DNA from: Diprion similis
Taxonomy: Eukaryota > Arthropoda > Insecta > Hymenoptera > Diprionidae
Reading direction: 5' to 3'
Assembly (NCBI RefSeq): GCF_021155765.1
Contig: NC_060110.1
Span: forward strand, 11,965,501 to 12,029,500
Length of the DNA stretch: 64,000 bases
The notes below the pieces were generated by a model. The model saw only the letters and a list, made by a program, of their open reading frames with translations, did not search any database and was not told the DNA's origin. Position 1 is the first letter of the stretch. Each line of letters opens with the position of its first letter. Shown here one piece after another: positions 1 to 11,105 of this stretch. A program made the position numbers and the translations under genes.

Positions 1-27
1 TTGTTATATGAAATATTTATTACTCAC

Positions 28-1073
28 ATGTACTCGTCGCGATTTTTCACGAAAACTGATTTATTTGACAATCCTTCTGATATGAGACATTCTTTCGGGT
101 GAAAAGTTTGACTGTAGTTCATTCTGACCACACTATCTGAAAATTTTTTGATCATTTCAAATTGTATTCGGTCTTGGGTTCTCCTGTAATGGCCCTCCTC
201 TTATCTGAGAAGACAATTTTTGTATGATATTTTAGCTATTATAAATCATGTCACTATACTTTCTTGCGTATCGAGATAATACATTAGAAAATTTTTTGAC
301 TTTGTCGAAATAACGATTTCTGATGACTGTCAGTTTATACTTTAGAGCTAAACAAAATATTTTTCCTATCATCTAAACTTATTGTATGAAAATTCGTTTG
401 AAGAAAGGGTGAATGGAACTAATTGAATATTCATTATAGGTAGAAGCAAATAAGCAATAAATTGGTGACACTACTTCACAGAAGACGAAAATTATGATTA
501 TTTTAAATATCATAACATATAAGTAAAGTTTTAACTGCTAGATATGTGATTTACAAAACTATGTACTAATTCAAATTTGTGCCTCACCGTTATTCACCAT
601 AATTCCAAATTCTTCCAACAAAAAATTAATATTCGTATTGAATTTATTTTCCCCGCCTTCGCCGAGCATGACCAAAACGTTTCCACCAGAATTTATGAAC
701 GTCCTTATAGCGTTCATTTCAAGTTCGGTGAATTTGCTGCGAGGACCTGGTAATACTAAGACCTTGCCAGTGGTTAGCGATTCTTGCGAGAGGACGTCGT
801 TGTTTCTACAAACAATTTTAATACTGTTGAATGTTTTTTTCCAAAGTCGATCTGATTTGTTTCCGATTCACTGTACTTAGAAAGGGTTGAAAATGTGTAA
901 GTAAATATATTCAACTATATTGCAAATCTCTCAACTTACTCTATAAACTTCCATTTCGGTTTTAACTTTCTCTGAAGAACCTTAAATTCCTCGTTCAACC
1001 TCCGCTCATTTTTTGAAGCGTCAAATATTATCACATTAGCATTTGAATCGGCAGTGGAATGGACAGCCGTCAT
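28..1073 (-). CDS. IFT52: Intraflagellar transport protein 52, N-terminal part (runs off left edge)
   Basis: IFT52 is a core subunit of the IFT-B train that carries cargo along cilia and flagella. Three coding exons can be joined in phase on the minus strand: 1073-940, 805-588 and 136-28, giving the first 153 residues of a protein that is about 430 residues in vertebrates. Hallmarks are an N-terminal IIFDASKNERRLNEEF segment, then PGPRSKFTELEMN, then GGNVLVMLGEGGE and NTNINFLLEEFGIMVNN, then DSVVRMNYSQTFHPKECLIS. All are collinear with animal IFT52. Donors are gtaagt (939), gtgagg (587) and gtgagt (27). I chose the ATG at 1073 because it lies a few residues before the conserved start; an in-frame ATG at 1148 would add 25 residues unlike the family. 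The rest of the gene lies to the left of the window. In insects, IFT acts in ciliated sensory neurons. The gene is head to head with the TBP-like gene. Confidence 0.93.
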
Positions 1074-1218
1074 ATTAATCGTTTTAATACTTTTCCCTGC
1101 TGAATAAATATGAAATACGTACAAAAGTGTCGGTATTCCGAACTTCACCCCGGAACAGTAATTGTCAGTAATGGTATAGTCAGTCTAAAAGGCTTGAGCA
1201 AACATTACGGGACTATCG

Positions 1219-1233
1219 TTGCTACGGGCAACC
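1219..1233. promoter_or_regulatory. X-box-like RFX site, proximal to IFT52
   Basis: The sequence GTTGCTACGGGCAAC is an inverted repeat of GTTGC/GCAAC with a short spacer, the architecture of RFX-factor X-boxes. It lies 146 bp upstream of the IFT52 start codon. X-boxes are known to drive IFT and other ciliary genes in nematodes, flies and vertebrates. Function here is inferred from motif and position only. Confidence 0.6.
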
Positions 1234-1411
1234 CTTATGACAACTAATCAAATAATCAAATAACAACGCGCCTTCGTGATCTTCACGTAGGGTCTGGCTG
1301 ACCATCGGGTGTTGCATCTATGATCAATTTCGTCTACGGTAGAGTGTTCGTACATTATTTTTTATTAGTCTAAAAGGGATGTGTTGCGGACCACGAATAA
1401 AGAATTGCGAA

Positions 1412-1425
1412 GTATCCATGGTAAC
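1412..1425. promoter_or_regulatory. Second X-box-like RFX site
   Basis: The sequence GTATCCATGGTAAC matches the 14-bp X-box pattern RYYNYYATRRNRAC at 13 of 14 positions and is palindromic except at its outer bases. It lies 339 bp upstream of the IFT52 ATG and 136 bp upstream of the TBP-like ATG, so it could serve either gene. Confidence 0.55.
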
Positions 1426-1560
1426 GCCTTAGATGGCATGAGTGATGAAGGGTAAGGAATGTTCGATCGGGTGACAACGTGTGGTGCGTGTGGTCAAGTG
1501 TAGCGTGGTGTCAACTGTCGGTCGCAGACTCTGCATGTTAAGTTCTTTACTTGACATAAA

Positions 1561-3279
1561 ATGAGTTCTGCAACTCAAACTGATCATGAGTTGAAAAAAC
1601 TGTTAAACAATCCAGCTAAAAATGTCACGGATGACGCCTCTATGGCGCCTCCGCTCTCGGTAAGTGTTCAAGTATGTTTCGTACAGGTTATCTTTTGAGA
1701 CTTGTTTGTTTATTAGCTGTCATTTTCTGGTGTAGACGAACGTTCCACGGCCGAGTACGTCTCAAAATGTTAATCCACAGTCTGCAATGAATCCCATGCT
1801 ACCCGCATTCAGTAAAAAAGAGGTACTTCAACCACGTCTGCAGTGAGTATATCGTACCACCTGGTTAGTTCATACATTTTTTAATATTCCAAACTCGAAT
1901 TCTGCAAGTACCTGCAAAGCAGTGAAAATTTGTACTGTAATTATTTAGCATTGGTAAAAATAGTTGGTTAAACTAGCAGTAGATACAAAGCCAACTCAGT
2001 TTCATCCACCTGACTTAACTAGGTGTTCGTGCAAAGTCACTACGTTTTTGGGTTCGCCGTCTTTTCATATATTTCTGGTTTTTTATATACAATATTAGTG
2101 GTACTTCTTTAACTATTGCCAAGTATCTTTGAAACTACTAAAACATCGAATTTGTTTCTACCAATACTGGTGTACTCAATTTATTTTTTATTCACCCTAA
2201 TTTTTGTGATTGTAATATTGTGTTTTAGAAGAAAAAAAACACTTGCATAATGAGATTGAATAATCAACATTGCATTCATTGTTCTTTGTTCACAGAAATA
2301 TAGTATCAACAGTTAATTTAGGAATGGAATTAAAACTCATGTATATAAATACTAGAACGAGAAATTCGGAATACAACCCTGCACGTTTCACCGGGCTAAT
2401 AATGCGAATACGAGAACCAAAAACAACAGCTCTTATATTTAGATCTGGTAAATTGGTTTGCACTGGAGCACGGTGTGAAGAAGATTCATATCTGGCAGCC
2501 AGAAAGTTTGCCAGAATAATACAGAAATTAGGATTTGCTGTAAGTATTTGGCAAATATGCATGAAAATTTCTCTATCGACCAATCACAGTGCAACTGCTT
2601 ATTACATCAAATGTTCAATCATACAGAATCTAATGGGCTTGCAGAATTGGAATACTTTTCCTCTTCAGAATGATCTTTTCGTTTGAAGCAGGTTACGTTA
2701 AATTTGTAATAATGAGGTTTAACTGTCCGAACACTTTGGAATATCAGATTTGTACATTTTCCGAACTGAACAGTATACCATCTATATTTTAGGTAAAGTT
2801 CATGAACTTCAAGGTTCATAATATTGTTGCAACGTGCGACTTGAAGTTTCCTATCAAGTTGGAAAACTTAAATCACATGCACGGCCAGTTTTCTAGTTAC
2901 GAACCAGAGCTATTTCCTGGTTTGGTTTATCGCATGGTCTTGCCAAGGGTTGTACTCTTGATATTTGTCAATGGAAAGATTGTGCTAACTGGTGGGTACG
3001 CTTGAATTTTAAGATTGCATCATTATTATAGTAGACAAAGCATTTTACTTGCAAGCCTGTTCTTACCTAGTTTTGTATGTTTGCTAAAAATGGTTATTTG
3101 TATATTAACTTTGAGCAACAAGTATTACAAAGCATCGATCAGTTAATTATAAACATATTCACAAAAAAATTGTTATTAATAAGTTTTTCACCATGTTTAC
3201 AGGTGCCAAAAGTCGTGCGGAATTGCAAGACGCTCTAACAAATATACATCCAATTTTGAAGAGTTTTAGAAAACAGTAA
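1561..3279 (+). CDS. Divergent TATA-box-binding protein paralogue (TBP-like)
   Basis: Exons 1561-1659, 1736-1842, 2296-2539, 2793-2991 and 3203-3279 join in phase to a 241-residue protein. A short N-terminus of about 67 residues, with none of the glutamine runs usual in insect TBP, precedes the two-repeat saddle core starting [11 protein letters not shown]. Both pairs of DNA-intercalating phenylalanines are kept: [19 protein letters not shown] in repeat 1 and [20 protein letters not shown] in repeat 2. The TFIIB-contact stirrup SSYEPELF and the basic helix [14 protein letters not shown] are also intact. TBP nucleates the pre-initiation complex for all three nuclear RNA polymerases. Canonical TBP cores are nearly invariant among insects. 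This one has many substitutions, for example [22 protein letters not shown] where the canonical protein has a highly conserved segment. I therefore read it as a paralogue and not the main TBP. It is closer to TBP than to the TRF2 class. The donor at 2992 (gtgggt) is weak, but the reading frame supports it. Confidence 0.85.
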
Positions 3280-3351
3280 AATACCCGTAGCCACCGACTA
3301 TTGTCGTTAATTTGTTATCATAGAGTAAATTTTGTACATTAAAATCAATTG

Positions 3352-3357
3352 AATAAA
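3352..3357 (+). terminator. Poly(A) signal of the TBP-like gene
   Basis: AATAAA lies 73 bp after the stop codon of the TBP-like gene and is the first canonical signal downstream. Confidence 0.6.
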
Positions 3358-3964
3358 TCTGTGATTATTTGTTATAAAATTGATTGCGTTGATTATTGTA
3401 CTTATACTTCATTAGAATAGGTTGTACGAGAGAAATTAGAACAGAATACACGGGAGACGTCGCAGGTGTGTCAACTGTTTTAAAATATATATTTTCTCAA
3501 CTTGGAAAATGAAAATACATTAGTTGTAATACTCGATATCAAAATAAAATGCGATTGAGAAACGTAATAAAATATATTCTATTGACAAATCAGTACGCCA
3601 CTTCTTTATAACTGTCTATTTTTTATACAAGTATATAATTTATGTCAGGAAATTTATTTAGAGTAACACGATCCACCAAGACGAAATGTTGGATTCTGAA
3701 TATTATGCGCTTCTTTCGGGTTTGAATAAAATATTTTCGTTCCACCAGCAAGATAGTTCTTTTGCCATAAAATTGTGTTCGAATGTTTTCACTCGTTTAG
3801 CGGATTTATCATCCTCCTTTCGATACTGTTACATCACCTACCATTCAATGCACATATATGTGTAATAATAAATTGTTCAAAACGTTTTATCTAGTGATAA
3901 TAATTTTCCCTCAAAACGTCTTAGCGCTTAGGGCGTTGACGAGGATGACGTTTTTGTTAGTTAA
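3358..3964. other. Convergent 3' UTR spacer
   Basis: This is AT-rich sequence between two convergent genes, holding the ends of both transcripts. A minus-strand AATAAA (TTTATT at 3653-3658) lies about 310 bp past the 7B2 stop. I see no other gene here. Confidence 0.5.
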
Positions 3965-5152
3965 TTAATAACCAACGTTAATGCCCTTCTTAGCTGCAAT
4001 GGGTAGCTTTTCCCCTTGGAAGAAAGGATTTTCATGCTGAAACAAAAAGTATGGACAGTTACAAAAAGCGAGATGTTACGAAAAAGATCGGTCTCCTACA
4101 CTTCAAACTGAGATAAACAATGAAAGAAATCGGAAATTTTATATTTTGATAACAACACAGAATTGAAATAATTACTTGGAACTGTTCGACAATTTGGTCG
4201 AAATCTGAATTCGAGATGTGCATGTTTGAAAGGCCCTCGTTATTCTCTGATCCACTGGTGCAATCCACCATGTGTTCCTTGTCGCACATACAGTCTTGAG
4301 CACTCTGGTAATCACGACTGAAGGCGGCGGTGTTCTCAAAATTTGTTATGCAATGATCCACACCTGAATTTGAAAAATTACTTGTTTAAACGAGCTGTAA
4401 CGTTTATTTGACTAATAATATAATTCTTGAAATTTGGCCGTCAAGTAACAAATTTAACTACCATGGAGGAAAACACTAGCTGTACATAATCGAATATAAA
4501 CATTAAATAAACATTTAAATATCGATTTTTACTTACTTGTATAGCCAATGGGACAGGGGTTTGGTGGAGTGCAATAGGCGGGTAAGTTGGTCTCAGTTTT
4601 TTCGTCCTTAATGCCCTTTAAGCCGGCAGCTTGAATCCTGTGCCTGTCATTACCGTTGTTACTGTTCAAACGCTGGTGACTCCACAATGAGCTATGCTGC
4701 AGATATTCCTGATCACGGATGCTGGGGTTCGGGTTTGGGGTGTCAATACCGTCATAATCGAGTGAAATTTCCGCCGGAATTTCTTTCACTTTTTCATACT
4801 CGTTTTGCAACCGCGAATCGTAAGGGAAATCCATGTAGTTCTCGGGAACATCGACGAATTCGTTACCCATACGGTCCACCAATTCTCGAAGAAGAATGTC
4901 GGTGAATAAATGTTCTTGCTGTTTTAAATAGGAAATTTGTTTAGAGAATTGGGTCTACAATGCGGTATTCAGAATACTTTGAAAGTATGTTGAAATCACT
5001 AAGGATTATCGCCACTTACGTATCATAAGTAAGTACGCAACGCGAAATAATCTTAAAGCGAATAAATTTTCATGTACCTTGAGAGGTGGCATGTATTGCA
5101 TCGATGCACTGCTCAGGACAACTGCCGAAAGCAGTAAAATGACGAGATGCAT
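3965..5152 (-). CDS. 7B2: Neuroendocrine protein 7B2 (secretogranin V), PC2 chaperone
   Basis: 7B2 is a secretory-pathway chaperone that binds pro-PC2 and lets it mature, and its C-terminal peptide inhibits the enzyme. Four exons join in phase: 5152-5078, 4918-4537, 4363-4176 and 4036-3965, giving 238 residues. Residues 1-17 or so form a signal peptide (MHLVILLLSAVVLSSAS). The family signature PPNPCP sits at 143-148 (TPPNPCPIGYT), followed by the cysteine segment VDHCITNFENTAAFSRDYQ. The C-terminus ENPFFQGEKLPIAAKKG carries the KK pair (231-232) typical of the inhibitory CT peptide. Unlike vertebrate 7B2, no polybasic furin-type site separates the chaperone domain from the CT peptide. The gene is convergent with the TBP-like gene. 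It is expected in peptidergic neurons and endocrine cells. Confidence 0.94.
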
Positions 5153-7009
5153 ATTCGAAATCGTGCCTAGCTGGAAATAAAATCAATTTTAGTGATTGAT
5201 TCCAGTGAATACCACTATATTCAATTCAAATATTAGTAATGTGATACTGCAGGCAGTGATTAAGTGAATAAACTACTCGAATATCATAAATAATAAGGAG
5301 GTTGCAGTTAGAAATGTTACTTTAACGATGCACGTTTAGGAAAAATCGCTATCTGGATCTTTAGGATTGTCTGAAATTCAGTTAGTGAATCGTAACACAG
5401 AAAACATGTTCACATTTCGAAAAGCCAACTCCTTGAAAGTCGTTTTAAAATTGTGCAATAACGATTTTTTCCATCATGTTTCGTTATGCAAACGTTACAA
5501 CTTCAGCCTTGTAAGTAATAAGCTTTTCTACTGTGCGTTCGTTCGATGAATGACGTTTTTTAATAAACGATTCATTTCAAATTAAACCGCTCCTTATTTG
5601 TCGGATAAACATGTGTGTTCATTGTCTACCAACGATATTGAGCCAAACGATATTGATCTCACGCTCAACGTTCTGCCCGAACCAATAATTTTAATACTAA
5701 TAAACAGCAATTCGCCCTATAATGTATCCTGAGAATTAAAACACGCAATTTTTCCGATTATCATCACATATGGTGCCAAACGTATCGCTTGAAGATATAA
5801 TCAATCTACCCGAAGCTTCGCTCCAATAATTAATCAAATCCTATTTACAGGAGTAACGAAAGTCCTTAGCTTCAGTCACAAGTGCGATGAATTTTCGGAA
5901 ATACTGTGCAATGGTGTTGTGGATAATTTTATAATCTGACTTGTTGCACCAGTTGTTTGTATCGAGAAAAAAATGTCCCACTTTTGGGTACGTACGATAC
6001 TAGCAAACGAAAAGGAGTGTAAAATTTCGGAGAACATCGATGTCAGCGCGTGCTACTAACCTGATGAATGCAGACAGGATACAGTCCTGAAAATGTTCTT
6101 GAATGTGGTTCCTTGCTCGTCCAGTTGGCTCTCACGCTCACGTCAAGTTCTACAAATAAAGTTCGACTTTGGACCAGAGTCTGGTGGGTCCGGTGGCGCC
6201 AAGCTCCGAGAACTGAAGTATTGATCCACGTATATACACAGCAACCGTCGACGTCAGTGGCCGTTTGAACGCAACACCTCGGGAGAGACTCGGTGGCTGC
6301 GATTCGTCTTTGGCAACGCTGATAGATATTTTCAGCTAACGATTACGTCAATTACCAGTCACCACCTCTACCGAAACGATATGCTTATCCCTTGTATCCT
6401 AGACAACGATTACAAGGGTCAGGCTGAAAACCGACTATGGAGTATCGGAGGTGTCGAGTGCGCATGATACTTTTGTAGCACTCAAAAGCAGAATGGTCTC
6501 GAAATTACGTTCTGCACAAAGCCATTGAAAAATAACCCGTTAGGGTCGTAGGTATCTGGTCCAACTATGTCGAGATATGCGTTGGTTTATATGGTGTATT
6601 ATACGTATAACGTAATCATTAATTTAATGATCGTACCATTAGTAATATCGATTATTCCAGTTTATCGTACCTTCGCGGTTGTTTGCCAAACGTCAAGGGT
6701 CGTTTTGACGTATAGTGTCTCACGTAACAAAGGCCATGGCGACCACTTTGCTGGTCTACCAGTTGGATCAGCGAAGTGCACACGGCTGGGGGAGCTTGCA
6801 CGTGAAAGGGTTTCGTGTGCCTATTACGAGCACGATACCGATTACTTTTTTAGCATTTTTAGCGAACCATCGAGAGGTTTGTGATTTTCATGATTTAACG
6901 AATCTGCTTTGTGCGGTAAAAATCTGTATGCAGGGCTGCTACCGGCTAGTTACGAAGGTTCGATGGTCGAAATTGCGAAAGAATCGGTATTGCTTCGTAG
7001 ACTTTTTGA
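5153..7009. other. Spacer between 7B2 and lipase 1, no gene seen
   Basis: This 1.9-kb stretch should include the 7B2 promoter and 5' UTR and the 3' UTR of the minus-strand lipase. Open frames between about 6.07 and 7.07 kb resemble no known family and show no exon logic. I see no repeat family or RNA gene. Confidence 0.4.
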
Positions 7010-10000
7010 TTAGGTTTCGAGGTTGTGGATATCTAGACAGTAAGGTGTGGCGTTCGATGTTCTGAGGTAAAATGTGCCTCGGTTTCTGCAATAATTTTAA
7101 AAAGGGAAGCAGATTTTCAAATTTTCTTTAATTTTTTTTTTTTACTCCGATTAAAAATTCAGCAAATCATTTTGGGCTTGACATGATACTCTAATTATGC
7201 TTTGCGCAGGTAGTTTTTAGTCATAAAATTAAACAAACCTAATATTGCTGGCATCGCCCATCAATGCGTAGGGATTCGAGTCACAGTCACCATGTGAGAA
7301 ATGTTTCCACGAACCGCAGCGAACTGCTCTGAACCCAGTTGGTCGACGAATAGATTCAAAATAGTAAATGGGAGCACGACTATGTGAACACAACACTGTA
7401 AATAAGATACATTAATTGTCTTAATTTCTTACAATAATTAGTTAACGGTTAGGGGACAAATTTCAGTAACAATCCTACTTTTACTTCACAGTCACAAGAT
7501 TTATTTGTAAAATTGTATTGTCGAGTCATTTGTAATAAAACCTCATCTAAAGTAGATAATTTGTAGAAGAGCGAAAATCAAGCTGCATGATTGTTTTCGA
7601 AATTTTCTTGTTCTTACCGTTGCAGCATCCTGATTGGTCCGATCCACCGTTGGGATAAAAGTCCGCATGCCCGATATGGCTCTTGATGCCAAGAGTTCCC
7701 GCACACGTGTGAATGATGTCTACATACACAGCATCAGTTTGGTGTAATCGTTTGGCAGAATCCTTTGCGATAAACATCGGTAAAGCCGGGTCCAGACCTG
7801 GTAGCGTTCGATCACGAGATTTATGAACTTTTAATTAACTCCCGGAAGCAGAGAAAGCTTTCGTCCAACGGGACTGGTGCTAAAGAGTCTGAACGCACGG
7901 CGGGGTCAACCGCACAATACCACAGACTCACTTAGAGGTAGAGATCATCTTCTGTAGGTTCGTTAATTGAACCGACGCGTTCAAGATGTTGAAAGAAAGC
8001 ATGGAGTTGGCAGACATCTTTTATCATGGACACGGGAACGGAAATAATTGGAAATTTAATATACCGTCATGGAGTTTGTAGATATGGTTTGGATGTGAAG
8101 TTTTACTGCTTCGTTCAGTGATCAATACTTCTACCGTCTATTCTTTACAGAACGAAGACATCTAGTTATGAAAAAAAGAAGAAAGCAATCGTGGATTTGC
8201 ATCCATCAAATTTGCTTGGGTACCATTCTTGACGGTTTCATTTTCGCATACCTTGGTTGTGGGTTCTGTTAGGTATGACTGCAGCAACGATGCCAGATAG
8301 AAAGTACAGCAATAAGTAAAGTAAAATGGATTAACGATTACTTGTGCAAATGTATTTCTCAGTTTTGTGAGCAGAAAAAAACTGAAAGTACAAAAGTAAA
8401 AATAAAGAGAATGTATTGTGTTGCTTGAGAGGATTATGAACTCCTTGGGCGTCTTTTTGAAAAATTTCAGCGAACTGGAATACGCAAATTAATTGGACGC
8501 GTTTATCGGCATATGTAGTACAGGAATAATTATATTTTTCTGATATCCCGGCAACATGGGATTCGGAAATTTAGTTATACCCAGCTATAATTTCTGAAAA
8601 AAATTTCATTTCGAAGCAGAGCAAAAATATCTGAGGTCGCTACACGAGGGATGGAAGGAATCAAAACTCAGGGAATGTTTAAGAATCTAAGGCAGACGAT
8701 TTTGTGTACCTGTGATTCTTTCGATGACACCTAGCTTGACGTTTTTACCAGCGAATCCAGCGACGTGAGCACCAAGGCTGAAACCGATTATGTGAATTGA
8801 GGTCAAGGGCACTCCGGAGAGGATTAGCTGGTCCAGAAGTCGCCCAATCATGTCTCCAACTTTGGAGACAGCCCTGGCAGCGTCGATGTAACACGTACTG
8901 TTTGCCAAGGCACCCCAGTCCACCACGATTATGTTATACTCACCTTTTTCCAGGTAGACTGAAATCCGATGATTGATTACTTAGTGTAATATACTTATGT
9001 AAGTATAAACTAAAGTCGTGTTATCAGAGTCTTGCAGCTAACTATGTCGGATCTGCTACCGTAGTAGGTCGTACTTTGGTACTGGAATGTTACATTTTGT
9101 GTAATCAAAGTCTAGCACTGACTTTATGGCGTTGTTAAGATGAGAGCTGCGCGATTCTACAATATGTGGGTCACGCTGACTCCTCCACTCCAGTTGCTAC
9201 ATTTTCCCATTGCAATTACCGCGTGTACTCATTCGTAGATTGTTAATAAGAAAATGATTCTGGAGAATATACAGAATATGCAGTTTGACACTCATAAGCA
9301 AAACGGTTGCCATTGTACCTAGATAACTCGTAAAATCGTTCAAATATTGAGCTAGATTGATTTTCGTAACTCGTTACATTTCTGCCCTGACTGATGGCGA
9401 TTTAGTTCAAGGTAAAAAGGACGAACCACATGCATCGCCGCAAAGAAACTAACGCGGCGGAGCGCTTAAATTTGAATGCTAAATTAGGACCAGGTCAATA
9501 GGTTCATTTTCTCATCGAGTCATCGAGAACTCCTGTACCTCCTGCAGACCCTTTCGAAGTGAAGCATTTGCGAACTGGCTCGAGAATCACGATATTACCA
9601 GCCCAAACACTCCACGAGGTTTCAATTAAATGGTAGAATATATAATAGATTGTATTCATGTGTTGCGTAGGGGGTGAAAAATTTCTCAGGTTAAAATGTG
9701 AGCATAATTGACGACTCCTCAAGACTCTAGGGCTATTCCGATAAGCTTGTGGTACACGAGTGACCGGTGCCCAGTAATCGCTATATCAAGCGAGGCTTAA
9801 CTTTTGCCAAGTTTTAGGAGAGGAGAGCGAAGCTTGTGTTATACAGCATATTCAGCATTGATATACAGGTTGGCACGGGACGTAGGCGCCGGGCGCCGCG
9901 ACGCTCCGTTTCGACGTCGCGAGTATTGATCCCGAAGTGGAGTCGCTATCTGAATGGAGCCCTCATCCTCTGGCTTTTCCACCCCCGGAAAGCGGGCTCT

Positions 10001-10744
10001 ATTTTCTCCTACCTCCCCATGGGCCTCATCCACGCTGCCACACTCAACGCAAAACACATTAGGATGTTTCGTAATTCCTGAATTTTACTGATGCAATCAA
10101 TTAGGCCCGACGTTGTCGAGTGAGGAGGAAAATTTCCCCATCATACCACAATTGCAAGATCTTCAACGATGAACTCACCGTTTTTTATGTCTATCATCTT
10201 TGTGTTTGAAATTGTTTCCGAATAGCCATGGATCAGGATCTTGATGTCTGCATTGACGATGAAATATTCTGACTGAATAATGGCGTCTTTGCTCAGTTGT
10301 TGGGGTATTCCACGTTTTTTTCGCATCACTTTCAAACGAAGAGCTTCCACCTCTTCTCCGTTGTTCAGGCTCAGCAACTCTGACTGATCTTTGTTGTTGC
10401 GGGTGTATAGTCGGAACAGAACATTTTGCTCGTTCGGAGTGATGTGCTCGTCGGACGTCATGCAGTGCCACATCTTATACATGCCATTTATCATTTTTCC
10501 GACGTCCGAATTGTTGCTAAAAGTTGTTACTTCTGTAAAATTGATGGAAAAAAATACAGAAAAGACGTATTTTATTTTAGGCTTGCGACTAGTGCTGGTA
10601 ATGATTTATTTTATGATGAAGAGATGGTCCTGTTGGCCGGCTCTTTTGTAGTTTAGGAATTTAATTCTGGACAAGAAACGAACCGTAACGGATGCACAGA
10701 AGTGCGAGAAAAACTGGCACGTATCTATTTGTCGATAAAATCAT
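7010..10744 (-). CDS. Secreted phospholipase A1-like lipase (lipase 1)
   Basis: This is a member of the pancreatic lipase superfamily (alpha/beta hydrolase), expected to hydrolyse phospholipid or neutral lipid outside the cell. Exons 10744-10684, 10532-10179, 8958-8710, 7797-7618, 7395-7239 and 7085-7010 join in phase to 358 residues. The catalytic serine is in GFSLGAHVAGFAG, the aspartate in ITGLDPALPMF and the histidine in LCSHSRAPIYYFESI. The HGYSE motif and the YNIIVVDWGALA strand are typical. The final exon ends NRGTFYLRTSNATPYCLD. The lid between its flanking cysteines is only a few residues long and the beta-9 loop is short. Both traits favour phospholipase A1 activity, as in the vespid venom PLA1 relatives, but the substrate is inference. 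The first exon (signal-like MILSTNRYVPVFLALLC) is tentative because its donor gttcgt is weak; the other five exons are firm. Confidence 0.9.
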
Positions 10745-11105
10745 ATTTCGGGTTGAAAATTTCTCACTTATTCATACTCATGAAACTGGTTCAAAATTTT
10801 TAGATTGACAGGTTTCAAGAGAAAATCTATTACCTCTTGTTGGAAGGGTAGAAATGAACAGCCAACTTCAACTAGGTGAGTACACGAACAACGGAGTTTT
10901 TCACAAAATAAAAGAAGCCGCGATTTGAACCAATGGACAAGAGCTCACCGCGAGTTATAGGCAATTACTATTTCATTTTATGAAATTTGTCCACGCAAAA
11001 TGTTTCACAGAGTGAAAGTGAAATTGAAACATCCCCGCTTAATGATTAAAAAAAGGAAATCAAACTAAAATTCAATATAAGTTTATAACATCGTCAAAAT
11101 TCAAG
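10745..11105. promoter_or_regulatory. Divergent intergenic region, lipase 1 and unknown gene
   Basis: These 361 bp separate the proposed start codons of two head-to-head genes and must contain at least one promoter if both 5' exons are right. I see no clear TATA box or recognised factor site. Confidence 0.4.

Noticed and set aside
6567-7065. Overlapping open frames of 105 and 116 codons on the plus strand
   Set aside because: They overlap the terminal exon region of the minus-strand lipase, have no family features and no splice partners.
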